A stretch of 64,000 nucleotides of DNA from an uncultured Porphyromonas sp. (GTDB taxonomy: Bacteria; Bacteroidota; Bacteroidia; Bacteroidales; Porphyromonadaceae). The DNA lies in contig CAKRMU010000001.1 in the NCBI GenBank assembly GCA_934364985.1, positions 186,001 to 250,000 on the forward strand, read 5' to 3'. Within the stretch, counting starts at the first letter, position 1, and each line of letters starts with the position of its first letter. The notes beneath the pieces were generated by a model, which was not told where the DNA came from, searched no databases, and saw only the letters and a program-made list of their open reading frames with translations. A program made the position numbers and the translations under genes. Below are positions 1 to 9,631 of the stretch, piece by piece.

Positions 1-649
<649 letters not shown>

Positions 650-737
650 ATGTCTGATGCAAAGGTACCATTATTTTTCGAACAAAACAAATCTCAGAAT
701 AAATCGCCTCAGAATGTTTCGCTAAAGTGCCTCTAAG

Positions 738-829
738 TAGTACCTGATATTTACTTGAACAAATTCCCTAAATTCCTTCAAACAAATACCTGGTATACGT
801 CTGAGCGAATATAGGGTATTCGTTTTCCT
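738..829 (+). repeat. 23-bp tandem repeat cluster A (4 units)
   Basis: Four head-to-tail units of exactly 23 bp (738, 761, 784, 807). Each begins near (A/G)AATACC, has a core close to ATACCTGGTAT, and ends in a variable tail. The last unit ends in a T-rich tail. Lies between tRNA-fMet and the terminator of the LRR lipoprotein operon. Same family as the clusters at 8308, 18149, 24779, 37281, 45384, 54979 and 59267. Confidence 0.9.
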
Positions 830-867
830 CTACATTATTGCGTTGGGAATAAGAGATATTGGACATA

Positions 868-914
868 ATAAAAAAGCCATTAGGAGAATCGGCATAGCGG
901 TTCGCCTAATGGCT
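868..914 (-). terminator. Terminator of the C10 protease / LRR operon
   Basis: Minus-strand hairpin with arms 905-914 and 875-884 (10 bp, AGCCATTAGG paired with CCTAATGGCT) extended by partly paired inner bases, followed by a run of T (complement of 869-875). It lies 44 bases after the stop of the last gene. Confidence 0.8.
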
Positions 915-957
915 CTTCGTAAAATCTACTAAAGGGATGTCCTCTAATAGGTCTTAG

Positions 958-2751
958 CTACTTGAGAGGGGTCTTCAAATACTTTGCATTTCCACTTTTA
1001 GGTGACTGAGAAGTACCATTTTCTTGGGGTTTAATGGTAACAGCCCTCCAGCCTTTCTTGCTTAGCTTAGTAAGATCGGCTGTGGCTACCCCTGGGTTAT
1101 CCCACAGGTTCATAGAATATTGCCAGTCGTAGTACACATTGTTTGTAGCTTTACTAAGGCTATCAAAAATAGCGTTAAGAGCTTCGGCTTCTAATTGATT
1201 TTCCTCAACATTGAACCCCCATAAGTCAACGAACTTAGCCGGCACAACGATCGACGTGAGTTCATTCTTACCGGCTTCAATCAATAGAGCATTAGCTGCC
1301 ATTGAAACATCAAAGGTCTTTAGCTTATTTTCACTCACATAAATCTCCTCTAAGCCGGTAGCATTAGGCGATAGCAATATCTCAGACGCTTTATTGTTCT
1401 CTAAAGCCACACGACGAAGTTTATCCTGATTGGATAAGTCAATCTTTTTGAGATCGCCATCAAAAGTAAAGAATTGCTCAAGATTAGGATTTTTTGAGAC
1501 ATCAAGAGCGGTAAGAGTACCATTGTCTAATACCAAAGTAGAGACTTCGCCATATATAGCAAACTCCTGGCTATCTATGGTAAAAGGTCTAAGATTTTTG
1601 CTTAAAGTCTTGTCGAAGAACTCTTGAATATATTCACCCTTTTCACGTGTCCCATTATTATTGAGGTCGATCCAAATGTCACGCTCCGCCTGAGGATTTA
1701 TACCACCAATAGTCATATTAAGAGTTTCGCCTTTCTGTAATGACGTAGTAAACTTCATCACAGGCTGATTAGCCGGGAGTGGCCTCTGTGGCTCAGTTTT
1801 TACAAGTGTCAGCTCTGTACCATCCCACTCTGCGTAGATATGGTATGCTTTACCACTCTCCATCGCCGTAGCACGTGCAGGACGGGTGTTAGTACTCAGC
1901 ACCTCTTTACGACTCTTGATATCGTACATAGCGAGTTTGACTTCAGGAGTGGACTCAGTAATAGGGCAAAACCAGAAACCTACCGAAGCCACGTCATTTG
2001 AAGGAACGACAACGGATGGATAGGTAACGCGTGTCATCTTATTGACAATAGGGGAAGTAGCACTAAGTAAATCCATATAAGGAAGTTCCTCATTCCCTAC
2101 AAAAGGGAGAGCCGCTTTGTGGTAAAACTCAGAGGTACCATCGGCAGGGCGGACGGCAAAACCAGCTGTCTCAAGAGGCTTAGTGTCATTATTCTTAATC
2201 GTAATGACGGCTAAAGCTCCGAGGTGATCAAAAGTTGCCGATACAGGTTTTCCATACATCTCCACATCTTCTTGGAGGAAAACCATAGGCACATAACCAT
2301 CTTTATTATTAGATGTAGCGGTAAGCTCGTATAGCATATGACCGCCTACGTTGACCAGCAATTTACCGTCCTCTACAATGATCTGCTCAGCTATGACACC
2401 ATACATATCAAACTTCTCATTGATATTGATGGCTTCAGGCACCTCCACATCAAAGGCACACATATCGTCCTTTACATTCTTAATCATAACTGATTTCACC
2501 AGTTCGATGGTCTCCCCCTGATGAAAAGCAATGTTAATATCAAACATCCCCTCTTCCCATTGAAGGAATATTTTGCGGCTATTTAAGTCTTTAACGATTG
2601 CTTTAAGCTCAGGGGCGGGAGCAAGGTTAACAGACAAAGTGCGTCCTGTGGACTGATTATTCACTTCTACTTGACTGGCATTATTTGCACAGCTACCGAA
2701 TACTGGTAGAAGTAGTAATGCTACAAGAAAGTAAAATATATTATTTTTCAT
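958..2751 (-). CDS. LRR lipoprotein with fimbrillin-like N-terminal region
   Basis: 597 residues, surface or periplasmic lipoprotein of unknown function. The signal peptide ends in a lipobox (FGSC, lipidated Cys21). Residues about 40-310 form a beta-rich region that resembles the N-terminal part of Bacteroidales fimbrillin-like and adhesin-like lipoproteins. A loop WIDLNNNGTREKGE (about residue 360), rich in acidic and Asn residues like a calcium-binding loop, introduces a short leucine-rich repeat region (about 390-540) that ends in a cap containing DNPG and KKGW. Last gene of a four-gene operon, 38 bases after its paralog. I do not know a substrate or partner; adhesion or ligand binding is inference. 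Confidence 0.85.
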   Translation of the reverse strand: MKNNIFYFLVALLLLPVFGSCANNASQVEVNNQSTGRTLSVNLAPAPELKAIVKDLNSRKIFLQWEEGMFDINIAFHQGETIELVKSVMIKNVKDDMCAFDVEVPEAININEKFDMYGVIAEQIIVEDGKLLVNVGGHMLYELTATSNNKDGYVPMVFLQEDVEMYGKPVSATFDHLGALAVITIKNNDTKPLETAGFAVRPADGTSEFYHKAALPFVGNEELPYMDLLSATSPIVNKMTRVTYPSVVVPSNDVASVGFWFCPITESTPEVKLAMYDIKSRKEVLSTNTRPARATAMESGKAYHIYAEWDGTELTLVKTEPQRPLPANQPVMKFTTSLQKGETLNMTIGGINPQAERDIWIDLNNNGTREKGEYIQEFFDKTLSKNLRPFTIDSQEFAIYGEVSTLVLDNGTLTALDVSKNPNLEQFFTFDGDLKKIDLSNQDKLRRVALENNKASEILLSPNATGLEEIYVSENKLKTFDVSMAANALLIEAGKNELTSIVVPAKFVDLWGFNVEENQLEAEALNAIFDSLSKATNNVYYDWQYSMNLWDNPGVATADLTKLSKKGWRAVTIKPQENGTSQSPKSGNAKYLKTPLK

Positions 2752-2789
2752 TGTTGATATATATTCAAATATGATTAAAACTCACTTGA

Positions 2790-5129
2790 TTACCAGTCTT
2801 CGCCATCCATATCACCACGCTTGCCAGTATTCCCAGCTTTAAGATTTTTGGTGTCGACATTCCAGTTTTTATCAAGAGCAGGTTTTACGCTGACTTCACT
2901 AACACCAGGGTTATTTGTTATCCATAACCCACCAGGAATAGACTCTGCAGTCCGGTCTGGGAGTAAGTTGAACAGCGACAAAAGGGCATCCTTATCAAGA
3001 GCGTTGCCACCGACCTCTATATGACGTACAATCTTACTATCAAAGTCAAGTCTCTTTAGCTGATTACTGGTGGCGATAATGGTACGAAGGTTAGGCTTAT
3101 TCATCAAGTCAATACTTTCAAGCTTATTACCCTCAACATTGATATAAGTAAGGTCTTTCATCTTACTTACGTCTACCTTATCAATCCCACAGTTACTTAA
3201 ATCAAGAGCCTTAAGGGCAGTGAGATGGTCGATGGTCAGAGGTAGCTCTGGCGTAACATAAAGTGTGTTTCCAGACAAATTAAGGTACTCAAGGTCGGTA
3301 CACTTCCTAAGCAAAGCTACCCACAAGCCATTGTCAGCTAAATTAAGATGCTTAAGCGTTGTGTTATTTTCGGTACTGAAAATTGTGATATTACCATTTC
3401 CACTGGCATCAATCTTAGTAACATTGCCATATAGATATAGCTCATCTTTTTCCCACGCAATCTTATAGTAGTTGTTACTATTGATAGCCTCTGCAGGTAT
3501 CTTTTCGTTATCGCTCATTACACCATCACCATTAAGGTCAATCCAGATATTGTCTTTATCCTCATCGGCAGCACCCAACTTGAGATACAGATTGTGGTTG
3601 CTGGTATAGCTACTCATAGCAAACGCTACGTGAGGCTTTGCATTATCAATAATACTGATATCCAATATCCAGCCTTTATCAATAGCCACTTTTGCATTAC
3701 ATCCATCAATACCAGGGTTTTTATCTATTGATAACTTTTTGCTGACAAGTGTTGAAACCTCTAAATGATTAATGTCGGGCAACGACTCAAAGAGTTTATT
3801 AAGAGCCTCTGCGGAAAGGTTATTATCCTTCAAGTTAATCTCGTAAGGAGTAGCAACTGGGCTTACTATTACGGATGAGATTTGTTGCTTCTCAAGGTTA
3901 AGGGTTTCAAACTTTCCATAAAAAGTAATCTCAGGTTGTTGCACCTCGTATGGTTGAGCTTTCCATGAACTCGTTGGGGCACTCTCTAAAGCTCCATCCT
4001 TAATCCCATTACCATTAAGGTCGACAAAAGCACTCTGTCTATTGCCATAGCTAACATAAGCTTTAACTCCAATCATCTTACCTACTGGTATGCCTGTAGT
4101 CACTTTGATGTAGGGTTTTGGCTTTAGCTCTCCCTTACTATCCGTGAGGGTGAGTTTCGTACCATCCCAAGTGCCGTAAGCGTGATAAGCCTTGCCGACT
4201 TTGATATGCTCGTTGCTTGCAGGTATAGTTTCTTGAGACTTAAGATATCCATTCGTTTTAGCATCTCTAAAGCTAAGAACCATCTCAGGACGGGGCATAT
4301 CCTTAGGGATAAACCAGGAGAAGACACTGACGGTTGCCCCACTTGGCACCTTAGGAGCTATGGTATAATCGCCAAGTGAACGGTCCGGTTTCATCGCAAT
4401 AGTACCATCTACAAGATTGTAATATGGGTATAACGATTTTCCTACACTTCTATCATACCCATCAGTATAGCTCCAAGGACGCTCAATCGCATAGGCACTC
4501 GGAGAGCTTAGGCCTACGTAATCAGCGGTTACTTCTTCGGTGCTTGTATTTGTGAAATGTACGATTTCGTAGGCACCTATATGCTCAAATGTCACGCTCA
4601 TATCTGCCACAGAGGCTTCGGCAGGTGTAAAATTCTTTAGGCGGAATATCACAGGTGCATTGAAGCGTTGTTGGCTATTTGAGTTATTGTTAGTCGCTAT
4701 TACTTCGAGCTTATTATCCTTTAGGGTAATCTTTCTTTGGTTAAGACCAGAGTACCCGATTAGGGTCATAGGCTTGGCGACGTCAATGCTATTAGGGAGC
4801 GTAAAGTCGATCGTCGCTTTACTTCCATCCTCAGCTAACTCCTTAAAGCTTACCTCACCTATTTCGGTGATAATATCATTTTGAAGAGCGTATAGATTGA
4901 CTTTGTCGTTTTTTCTAAAACGCACTTGGAGATCCAATGTGCCCTCATTCTCAATAAGAGCAGCCTTAAGTGAAGAGTCGGCACTTGGGGCATATGTCGT
5001 CAGTCTTATCCTATTCGCATCGCCCTTAATGTCGTCTGGATTTAGATTGCGTTCTTGACTACATCCAAAGAGAGTGAGAAGTAGGCAAGAAACTATTATG
5101 CTAATAGTATGTTTAATATTCATAATCAT
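2790..5129 (-). CDS. LRR lipoprotein with two calcium-loop/LRR modules
   Basis: 779 residues, lipoprotein (lipobox LFGC; two possible start codons 6 bases apart at 5129 and 5123). The N-terminal 330 residues are homologous to the downstream 597-residue protein. After that come two modules, each made of an acidic loop (FVDLNGNGIKDG; WIDLNGDGVMSDNEK), leucine-rich stretches such as LEYLNLSGN and LKALDLSNC, and a cap with NPG and K(G/N)W. The downstream paralog has one module, so this gene looks like a product of internal module duplication. It follows the Big_2 gene by 18 bases. Likely exported and anchored in the outer membrane; ligand unknown. Confidence 0.85.
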   Translation of the reverse strand: MIMNIKHTISIIVSCLLLTLFGCSQERNLNPDDIKGDANRIRLTTYAPSADSSLKAALIENEGTLDLQVRFRKNDKVNLYALQNDIITEIGEVSFKELAEDGSKATIDFTLPNSIDVAKPMTLIGYSGLNQRKITLKDNKLEVIATNNNSNSQQRFNAPVIFRLKNFTPAEASVADMSVTFEHIGAYEIVHFTNTSTEEVTADYVGLSSPSAYAIERPWSYTDGYDRSVGKSLYPYYNLVDGTIAMKPDRSLGDYTIAPKVPSGATVSVFSWFIPKDMPRPEMVLSFRDAKTNGYLKSQETIPASNEHIKVGKAYHAYGTWDGTKLTLTDSKGELKPKPYIKVTTGIPVGKMIGVKAYVSYGNRQSAFVDLNGNGIKDGALESAPTSSWKAQPYEVQQPEITFYGKFETLNLEKQQISSVIVSPVATPYEINLKDNNLSAEALNKLFESLPDINHLEVSTLVSKKLSIDKNPGIDGCNAKVAIDKGWILDISIIDNAKPHVAFAMSSYTSNHNLYLKLGAADEDKDNIWIDLNGDGVMSDNEKIPAEAINSNNYYKIAWEKDELYLYGNVTKIDASGNGNITIFSTENNTTLKHLNLADNGLWVALLRKCTDLEYLNLSGNTLYVTPELPLTIDHLTALKALDLSNCGIDKVDVSKMKDLTYINVEGNKLESIDLMNKPNLRTIIATSNQLKRLDFDSKIVRHIEVGGNALDKDALLSLFNLLPDRTAESIPGGLWITNNPGVSEVSVKPALDKNWNVDTKNLKAGNTGKRGDMDGEDW

Positions 5130-5147
5130 TATTCTCTATTGTATGTA

Positions 5148-6260
5148 TCATAGTTCAATGCCTGGTACATCTGGAATCACCGGAATCGCCTTAACTACTA
5201 TGGTAGCTTTGGCTTCCTGTCCGTAAGCTGTCTTAGCCACGATAGTAGTAGTACCTGCACTTAGTGCTTTTACGACACCATTCTCAACTGTAGCTATGGT
5301 GGCATTAGATGTTGACCAAGTGATGGTCTTATCGGTCGTCTCTGCAGGAAGTATTGTAGCCACTAATGTAAATGTTTCGCCCACCTTAAGCTCCTTTTCA
5401 GTGATATTAAGTGTGATACTTTTTGATGGGATAATGGGCTTCTTTACTGTGATGGTTACTTTTGCTTCCTTGCCGTTAGCTGTTTTTGCTGTCACAATAG
5501 TAGTGCCTTCCTTGAGGGCTGTTACCACACCATTAGCCACACTTGCCACACCAGAATTAGATGAAATCCACGTCACAGACTTGTCAGTAGCATCTGCTGG
5601 AATAATGTTAGCGACCAAAGTAAAGGTCTCACCAATGATTAATTCTTTCTCGGATGCGTTTAGTGTAATACCTGTTGCGGGAATATTTACTGTGATGGTT
5701 GCCTTTGCCTCCAGACCATTAGTGGTTTTAGCTGTGATGATTGCGGTACCAGCACCTATGGCAGTTACTACTCCATTCTCCACTGTAGCTACTTCCGTCT
5801 TATCTGATGTCCAAGTAATGGACTTGTCCGTTACATCATCAGGGACTAGGGTAACCTCAAGAGTAAAGGTCTCACCCTTTACCAATGCTTTCTCCGTTAC
5901 ATTGAGACGAATGCTCTTTGCATCCTGAATGACGGTGATATCAGCCTTACCTACCACGTTCGATCTATCCTTAACCTTAGCATAGATGATAGCGTTTCCG
6001 GCTTTGACGGCTGTTACCTTACCATTCTCTACTTTAGCGATGGCATCATCTGATGAGCTCCATACGACTTCAGTATCCGTGGCATTAGTAGGCAAGATTT
6101 TAGCCATTAGTAGTTTTGATTCGCCCACTTTCAGGATACTGCTTTCAGGAGTTACCTCAACAGCTGTTGCAGGTACCTCCGGCTGGGTTTTACGACAACT
6201 GCAAAAAAATAGAGTACTCGTTACGAGCAATATAAATACCTTTAATATATTATTTCTCAT
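5148..6260 (-). CDS. Lipoprotein with four Big_2 Ig-like domains
   Basis: 370 residues. A signal peptide with a Cys-rich lipobox (FFCSC, probable lipidated Cys22) is followed by four tandem bacterial Ig-like group 2 domains of about 85 residues. Each carries the family signature: a strand with T..E..L..GE(T/S)..L, a D(K/T).(V/I)(T/V)W segment, then VATVENG.V.A and G.A.I.AK. There is no catalytic domain and the protein stops soon after the fourth domain. It sits 8 bases after the C10 protease gene, so the two are surely cotranscribed. A structural or adhesive surface role, or a partner of the protease, is inference. Confidence 0.88.
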   Translation of the reverse strand: MRNNILKVFILLVTSTLFFCSCRKTQPEVPATAVEVTPESSILKVGESKLLMAKILPTNATDTEVVWSSSDDAIAKVENGKVTAVKAGNAIIYAKVKDRSNVVGKADITVIQDAKSIRLNVTEKALVKGETFTLEVTLVPDDVTDKSITWTSDKTEVATVENGVVTAIGAGTAIITAKTTNGLEAKATITVNIPATGITLNASEKELIIGETFTLVANIIPADATDKSVTWISSNSGVASVANGVVTALKEGTTIVTAKTANGKEAKVTITVKKPIIPSKSITLNITEKELKVGETFTLVATILPAETTDKTITWSTSNATIATVENGVVKALSAGTTTIVAKTAYGQEAKATIVVKAIPVIPDVPGIEL

Positions 6261-6268
6261 ATCTTATC

Positions 6269-7945
6269 TTACCTTATTGTGATTTGATAGTCCTCAAACT
6301 CTCCCGATACGTGAGGCTTATTAGGGTCATAGATACCATTGTCACTGATGATTACTCTCATTCGATATACACCTTTCTTTAGCGTATTTGGGAGAGTAAA
6401 GCTACCTTTAAGGGTATCGGTATTGCCCATCTTTTTCATTACCACCAATTCTGTCGAACCTTTTTCTATACTAAAGTCGCCACTATTATCATAATCAATA
6501 GCGATGAGGTATGCTGGCTTAGCATCCGGTAAAACGACCTCAGGCTCGACCTCATAATTAATGGTTTCACCCGCACCTACATAGATCTTCTTATCAAAGT
6601 AGGACGCATATCCTAAAGCTGACGAAAAGGTTTTGACACCATTGAAGCAAGTATAACGGATAAAAAGTTCGTTAGCATTGAGTACAAATACATCATTGTA
6701 AGTCACTCCTCCTATCTCAGGATCATTGTTATTGTCAACAATAGGATCATTATTGTCCCCCTCAACTACTGCAGGAGGAGCGAAGTTGATTATCGCCTGC
6801 TGGTATTTATTAAATCCACCAGAGCCACCACCTGTACCTAAGTCATCAGGGTCAAGGGCATCTAGCTTAAACCAACCATCAGAGTTGCCAGACCAACCCC
6901 AATTTACGTGGAAGTAACCTTTGTCATCATACCCATCAAGGACAAATGAGTGACCACCTCCACTTCCTTGACCACCATACTGAATAGGGCGCTTATTATC
7001 AAGCTCATTCTGCATCATAGCCATCCAGTCGTCATCCGAAAAGTAATTTCTGAAGACACTCGTAACGCTCTTAGGATAACTATAAAAGCGAATCAAAGCA
7101 AATGGCACATCATTTTGCTTAGCACCACTTCCTCCATTATGGGCGTAGTCAAACTGCATATCGACTGATACCGCAACACCATAACAAAAACGTGCAATTG
7201 CAAAATTAGTCTCCTTTAGCGTAGCCTTAGGCATCTCTTTCCAGTTAATCGTATAATTATAGTCATGCGAAAGAGTCCCAAAGTTAGGGCAATTATAGGC
7301 GTAGTGTCCTTTAGCAACTTCAGGATACTCCCAGTATCTCATAATCTGCGAAGTAGCTGTTGCCACACAACCGACAGGGACATTGGACGATGGGCATAAA
7401 GCGTTATAGTAAGGCATCTGATCCCAATGAATATCACTCATCAAAGGGGCTACTACCACATTACCGACAGGGTCTTTAGCTCTCAGAGCTGAGCGTAAAG
7501 CCATTATCTCAGTAGCAGGCTCGACACCCGATATACGAGCTTGCTTAATATCTTGGCTGTAAAAACCGAGAAGCATACGTAAGCCACAAGGAAGGTTTTT
7601 AAGGTCAACAGACCCTTCCCTTGAGTAGCCCAAAATGGGGTAAGCCGCTTCGGTAGCAGATACTATTACATACCCACCATTAGGGTGCGTATAGATATAG
7701 TAAGATGGGAGCGAAACCCCATCTTCTCCGGCCGCTCTCATGCCTATACCTGCATCAGAACCGATATAAGTGGGCTCATCCCCTCCAAAGAAAGCTCTTG
7801 CTATTTCATCAGCACTCTCTTGACTAACGAAATGGCTATCTTCCGTAAGTGGCTCATGATCATTAGGAGCTACCATCTCTCTACCCCCGTGAGAGCAAGA
7901 GAGGAGGAAGAATAAGCATAGAATACCATAAATAGGTCTTTTCAT
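6269..7945 (-). CDS. C10-family (streptopain-like) cysteine protease lipoprotein
   Basis: 558 residues. Lipoprotein signal (LLSC, Cys17), an N-terminal propeptide of the C10 type (about 35-165), then the protease domain. The nucleophile is Cys193 in PVGCVATA, the catalytic His is His332 in GGGHSFVLDGYD, and the usual VNWGW segment follows at about 347-351. The C-terminal 150 residues form a beta domain ending GEFEDYQITIR, which matches the GEVED type of domain. Relatives include SpeB of Streptococcus, interpain A and PrtT of oral Bacteroidales, which cleave host proteins. First gene of the operon; a promoter is visible upstream. All catalytic residues seen, so it should be active after propeptide removal. 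Confidence 0.93.
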   Translation of the reverse strand: MKRPIYGILCLFFLLSCSHGGREMVAPNDHEPLTEDSHFVSQESADEIARAFFGGDEPTYIGSDAGIGMRAAGEDGVSLPSYYIYTHPNGGYVIVSATEAAYPILGYSREGSVDLKNLPCGLRMLLGFYSQDIKQARISGVEPATEIMALRSALRAKDPVGNVVVAPLMSDIHWDQMPYYNALCPSSNVPVGCVATATSQIMRYWEYPEVAKGHYAYNCPNFGTLSHDYNYTINWKEMPKATLKETNFAIARFCYGVAVSVDMQFDYAHNGGSGAKQNDVPFALIRFYSYPKSVTSVFRNYFSDDDWMAMMQNELDNKRPIQYGGQGSGGGHSFVLDGYDDKGYFHVNWGWSGNSDGWFKLDALDPDDLGTGGGSGGFNKYQQAIINFAPPAVVEGDNNDPIVDNNNDPEIGGVTYNDVFVLNANELFIRYTCFNGVKTFSSALGYASYFDKKIYVGAGETINYEVEPEVVLPDAKPAYLIAIDYDNSGDFSIEKGSTELVVMKKMGNTDTLKGSFTLPNTLKKGVYRMRVIISDNGIYDPNKPHVSGEFEDYQITIR

Positions 7946-8010
7946 AAAGCTAATGTTATTATTGGTTTGTTAGATAAAAGTTCGAATACATCCTATTAGG
8001 ACAACGGCAT

Positions 8011-8035
8011 CAAATGTACTATTTTTTAACCAATA
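8011..8035 (-). promoter_or_regulatory. Promoter of the C10 protease operon
   Basis: On the minus strand TACATTTG (8011-8018) matches the Bacteroidetes -7 consensus TAnnTTTG, with a TTGG about 15 bases upstream, somewhat closer than the usual 19. The predicted transcript starts about 60 bases before the ATG. Confidence 0.55.
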
Positions 8036-8307
8036 AAAGGATTTTTAAGCGTGAAAGTTTTGCAAAGAAAAAGGGTAATGGATCAATTAACCAGTAAGGC
8101 CTAATTACACATGTACTTATATTCTACACCACACAGTTTCATCTCTGTATCAATACATTACACATATAATTAGTTGGGATATCCACGGAAACAACAATTA
8201 ATTATTACATGGATTATTATGCTAACACACTCAAAATAAAGAAGAAAACGCTTTAGAGCTTATTAAATATATGGGATAATATTAGCAAAACACCAATAGG
8301 AAAAAAC

Positions 8308-8422
8308 GCATTCCCAATATAAGCCAAAACAGATACTTGGTATTCGCCTCAACGAATATAGGGAATTCGCTCGGACGAATACTATGTATCCGCTATAGCT
8401 AATTCCGAACATCCATAATGCG
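8308..8422 (+). repeat. 23-bp tandem repeat cluster B (5 units)
   Basis: Five contiguous 23-bp units (8308, 8331, 8354, 8377, 8400). Units 2 and 3 pair across their junction: TATTCG (8341-8346), loop CCTCAA, CGAATA (8353-8358). First and last units are the most degenerate. Located between divergent promoters. Confidence 0.9.
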
Positions 8423-8620
8423 ATTGAATAGCCATCTGCTTTTATCTCTATATAATATTAGTTGTGTCACACTCAATATAATCTCATCCAAAATAGTGTA
8501 CAAAACGTCTTGACTGCCCTAAAAAGGACACCTCATGAGCAAAAAAAGGGCGACTAATAACAATAGCACAGAAATGATAAATCATGGTAACACAATAAAG
8601 GAAAGTCGACAAAAGATTTT

Positions 8621-8647
8621 TTGTGTCAGAAATTTTAACTACCTTTG
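8621..8647 (+). promoter_or_regulatory. rpsO: Promoter of rpsO
   Basis: TTGTG (8621) and TACCTTTG (8640-8647), separated by about 16-19 bases, match the Bacteroidetes -33/-7 pattern. The leader to the ATG is about 70 bases, room for S15 autoregulation, which I cannot show. Confidence 0.7.
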
Positions 8648-8725
8648 CACCCGCAACCTTCTTAGCGAAGAAACTGAAGCAATTTCAGCGTGGTTGTGAT
8701 TTGTATAATTATATCAGATAAAGTC

Positions 8726-8995
8726 ATGTACTTGGATTCAGAGAAGAAGCAAGAGATCTTCGAGAAGTACGGGAAGTCTAACACTGATACTGGTTCAGCA
8801 GAGAGCCAGATTGCATTGTTTTCATACCGTATCTCGCATTTGACTGAACACTTGAAGTCAAATCAAAAGGATTATAACACCTCTCGTGCACTAAAGATGT
8901 TAGTAGGTAAGCGTCGTCGCTTACTCGATTATCTTATGGAGAAAGATATTGAGAGGTATCGTGCTATCATCAAAGAGCTGGGCATTCGTCGCTAA
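8726..8995 (+). CDS. rpsO: 30S ribosomal protein S15
   Basis: 89 residues, the standard S15 length when started at the ATG at 8726 (MYLDSEKKQEIF). An upstream in-frame GTG would add 12 residues unlike the family, so I reject it. The body has the S15 signature: TGSAESQIA, the long helix ending HLKSNQKDYNTSRAL, then KRRRLLDYL and the terminal ELGIRR. S15 binds the central domain of 16S rRNA early in small-subunit assembly. It has its own promoter and stands alone before the tRNA-Glu/rpsT unit. Confidence 0.97.
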   Translation: MYLDSEKKQEIFEKYGKSNTDTGSAESQIALFSYRISHLTEHLKSNQKDYNTSRALKMLVGKRRRLLDYLMEKDIERYRAIIKELGIRR

Positions 8996-9043
8996 GCCTC
9001 CAATATATGAGGAAAAAGTTATTAGCTTTTTACGGACAAATCA

Positions 9044-9074
9044 TTTGCAAGTGTCGATTTATTTATATACCTTT
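9044..9074 (+). promoter_or_regulatory. Promoter of the tRNA-Glu / rpsT unit
   Basis: TTTG (9044-9047), 19-base spacer, TACCTTTG (9067-9074): a near-ideal Bacteroidetes promoter 57 bases before the first tRNA-Glu. Confidence 0.75.
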
Positions 9075-9131
9075 GCACTCGCAACGCTCGCAAAAAAGCT
9101 AACAGACTTTTAGCGGAAGTGCTTTTTAGCT

Positions 9132-9203
9132 GGCCCATTCGTCTATCGGCTAGGACGTCAGATTCTCATTCTGAAAAGAGGAGTTCGATTCTCCTATGGG
9201 CTA
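9132..9203 (+). tRNA. tRNA-Glu (CTC)
   Basis: Cloverleaf with acceptor GGCCCAT/ATGGGCT (first pair G-T), anticodon stem TCAGA/TCTGA, loop TTCTCAT giving anticodon CTC, T loop TTCGATT and discriminator A. CCA is not encoded. Reads GAG codons. Confidence 0.95.
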
Positions 9204-9238
9204 CAATATTTATTAATGTAATTGAGTATTCAAGAAGT

Positions 9239-9496
9239 ATGGCAAATCATAAGTCTGCGCTTAAAAGAGTAAGACAGAATAACAAGAGGCGTGTCCAAAA
9301 CCGTTACTACGGCAAGACAATGCGTAATGCTATCCGTGACTTCCGCGCACTTACAGATGCTACAGAGGCTCAAGGTAAGTTGCCAGAGCTAAATTCTCTT
9401 CTCGATCGTATGGCTTCGAAAGGCAGGATTCACAAAAATAAGGCAGCTAACCTCAAGAGTTCTTTAGCACAGCATGCAAATTCCCTGTCTGCTTAG
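9239..9496 (+). CDS. rpsT: 30S ribosomal protein S20
   Basis: 85 residues starting at the ATG at 9239 (MANHKSALKRVRQNNKRR). The longer frame that begins at 9119 runs through the tRNA gene and is an artefact. The Lys/Arg-rich N-terminus, the NRYYGKTMRNAIRDF helix and the C-terminal GRIHKNKAANLKSSLA segment are typical of S20, a primary 16S rRNA-binding protein. It lies between two tRNA-Glu genes with different anticodons and is probably processed from a joint transcript with them. Confidence 0.96.
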   Translation: MANHKSALKRVRQNNKRRVQNRYYGKTMRNAIRDFRALTDATEAQGKLPELNSLLDRMASKGRIHKNKAANLKSSLAQHANSLSA

Positions 9497-9548
9497 TCTT
9501 AAAGAGAATTGAGGGCTAAGTCGATATAGGGATATAATTTTAAGGTTT

Positions 9549-9620
9549 GGCCCATTCGTCTATCGGCTAGGACGTCAGATTTTCATTCTGGAAAGAGGGG
9601 TTCAACTCCCCTATGGGCTA
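9549..9620 (+). tRNA. tRNA-Glu (TTC)
   Basis: Nearly identical to the tRNA at 9132 but with loop TTTTCAT (anticodon TTC, reads GAA/GAG), an anticodon stem ending in a T-G pair, and changes in the T arm (GGGG-TTCAACT-CCCC) that keep it paired. CCA is not encoded. Confidence 0.95.
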
Positions 9621-9631
9621 CTTTTATAGAC

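Larger units (their letters stand above)
7946..8725. other. Divergent gene-free region between C10 protease and rpsO
   Basis: About 780 bases without a credible gene. It holds the protease promoter (near 8011), 23-bp repeat cluster B (8308-8422) and the rpsO promoter (near 8621). The rest is AT-rich and I see nothing else. Confidence 0.7.

Noticed and set aside
5296..5928. 210-codon plus-strand ORF opposite the Big_2 gene
   Set aside because: Antisense shadow of the repeated Big_2 domains; its length comes from the repeats' codon bias.
958..7945. The lipoprotein operon as a recent foreign island
   Set aside because: No integrase, tRNA-end duplication or clear base-composition change was seen; the adjacent tRNA-fMet is intact with no second copy of its 3' end.
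9119..9238. N-terminal extension of S20
   Set aside because: It would translate the tRNA-Glu gene; S20 has its normal length from the ATG at 9239.
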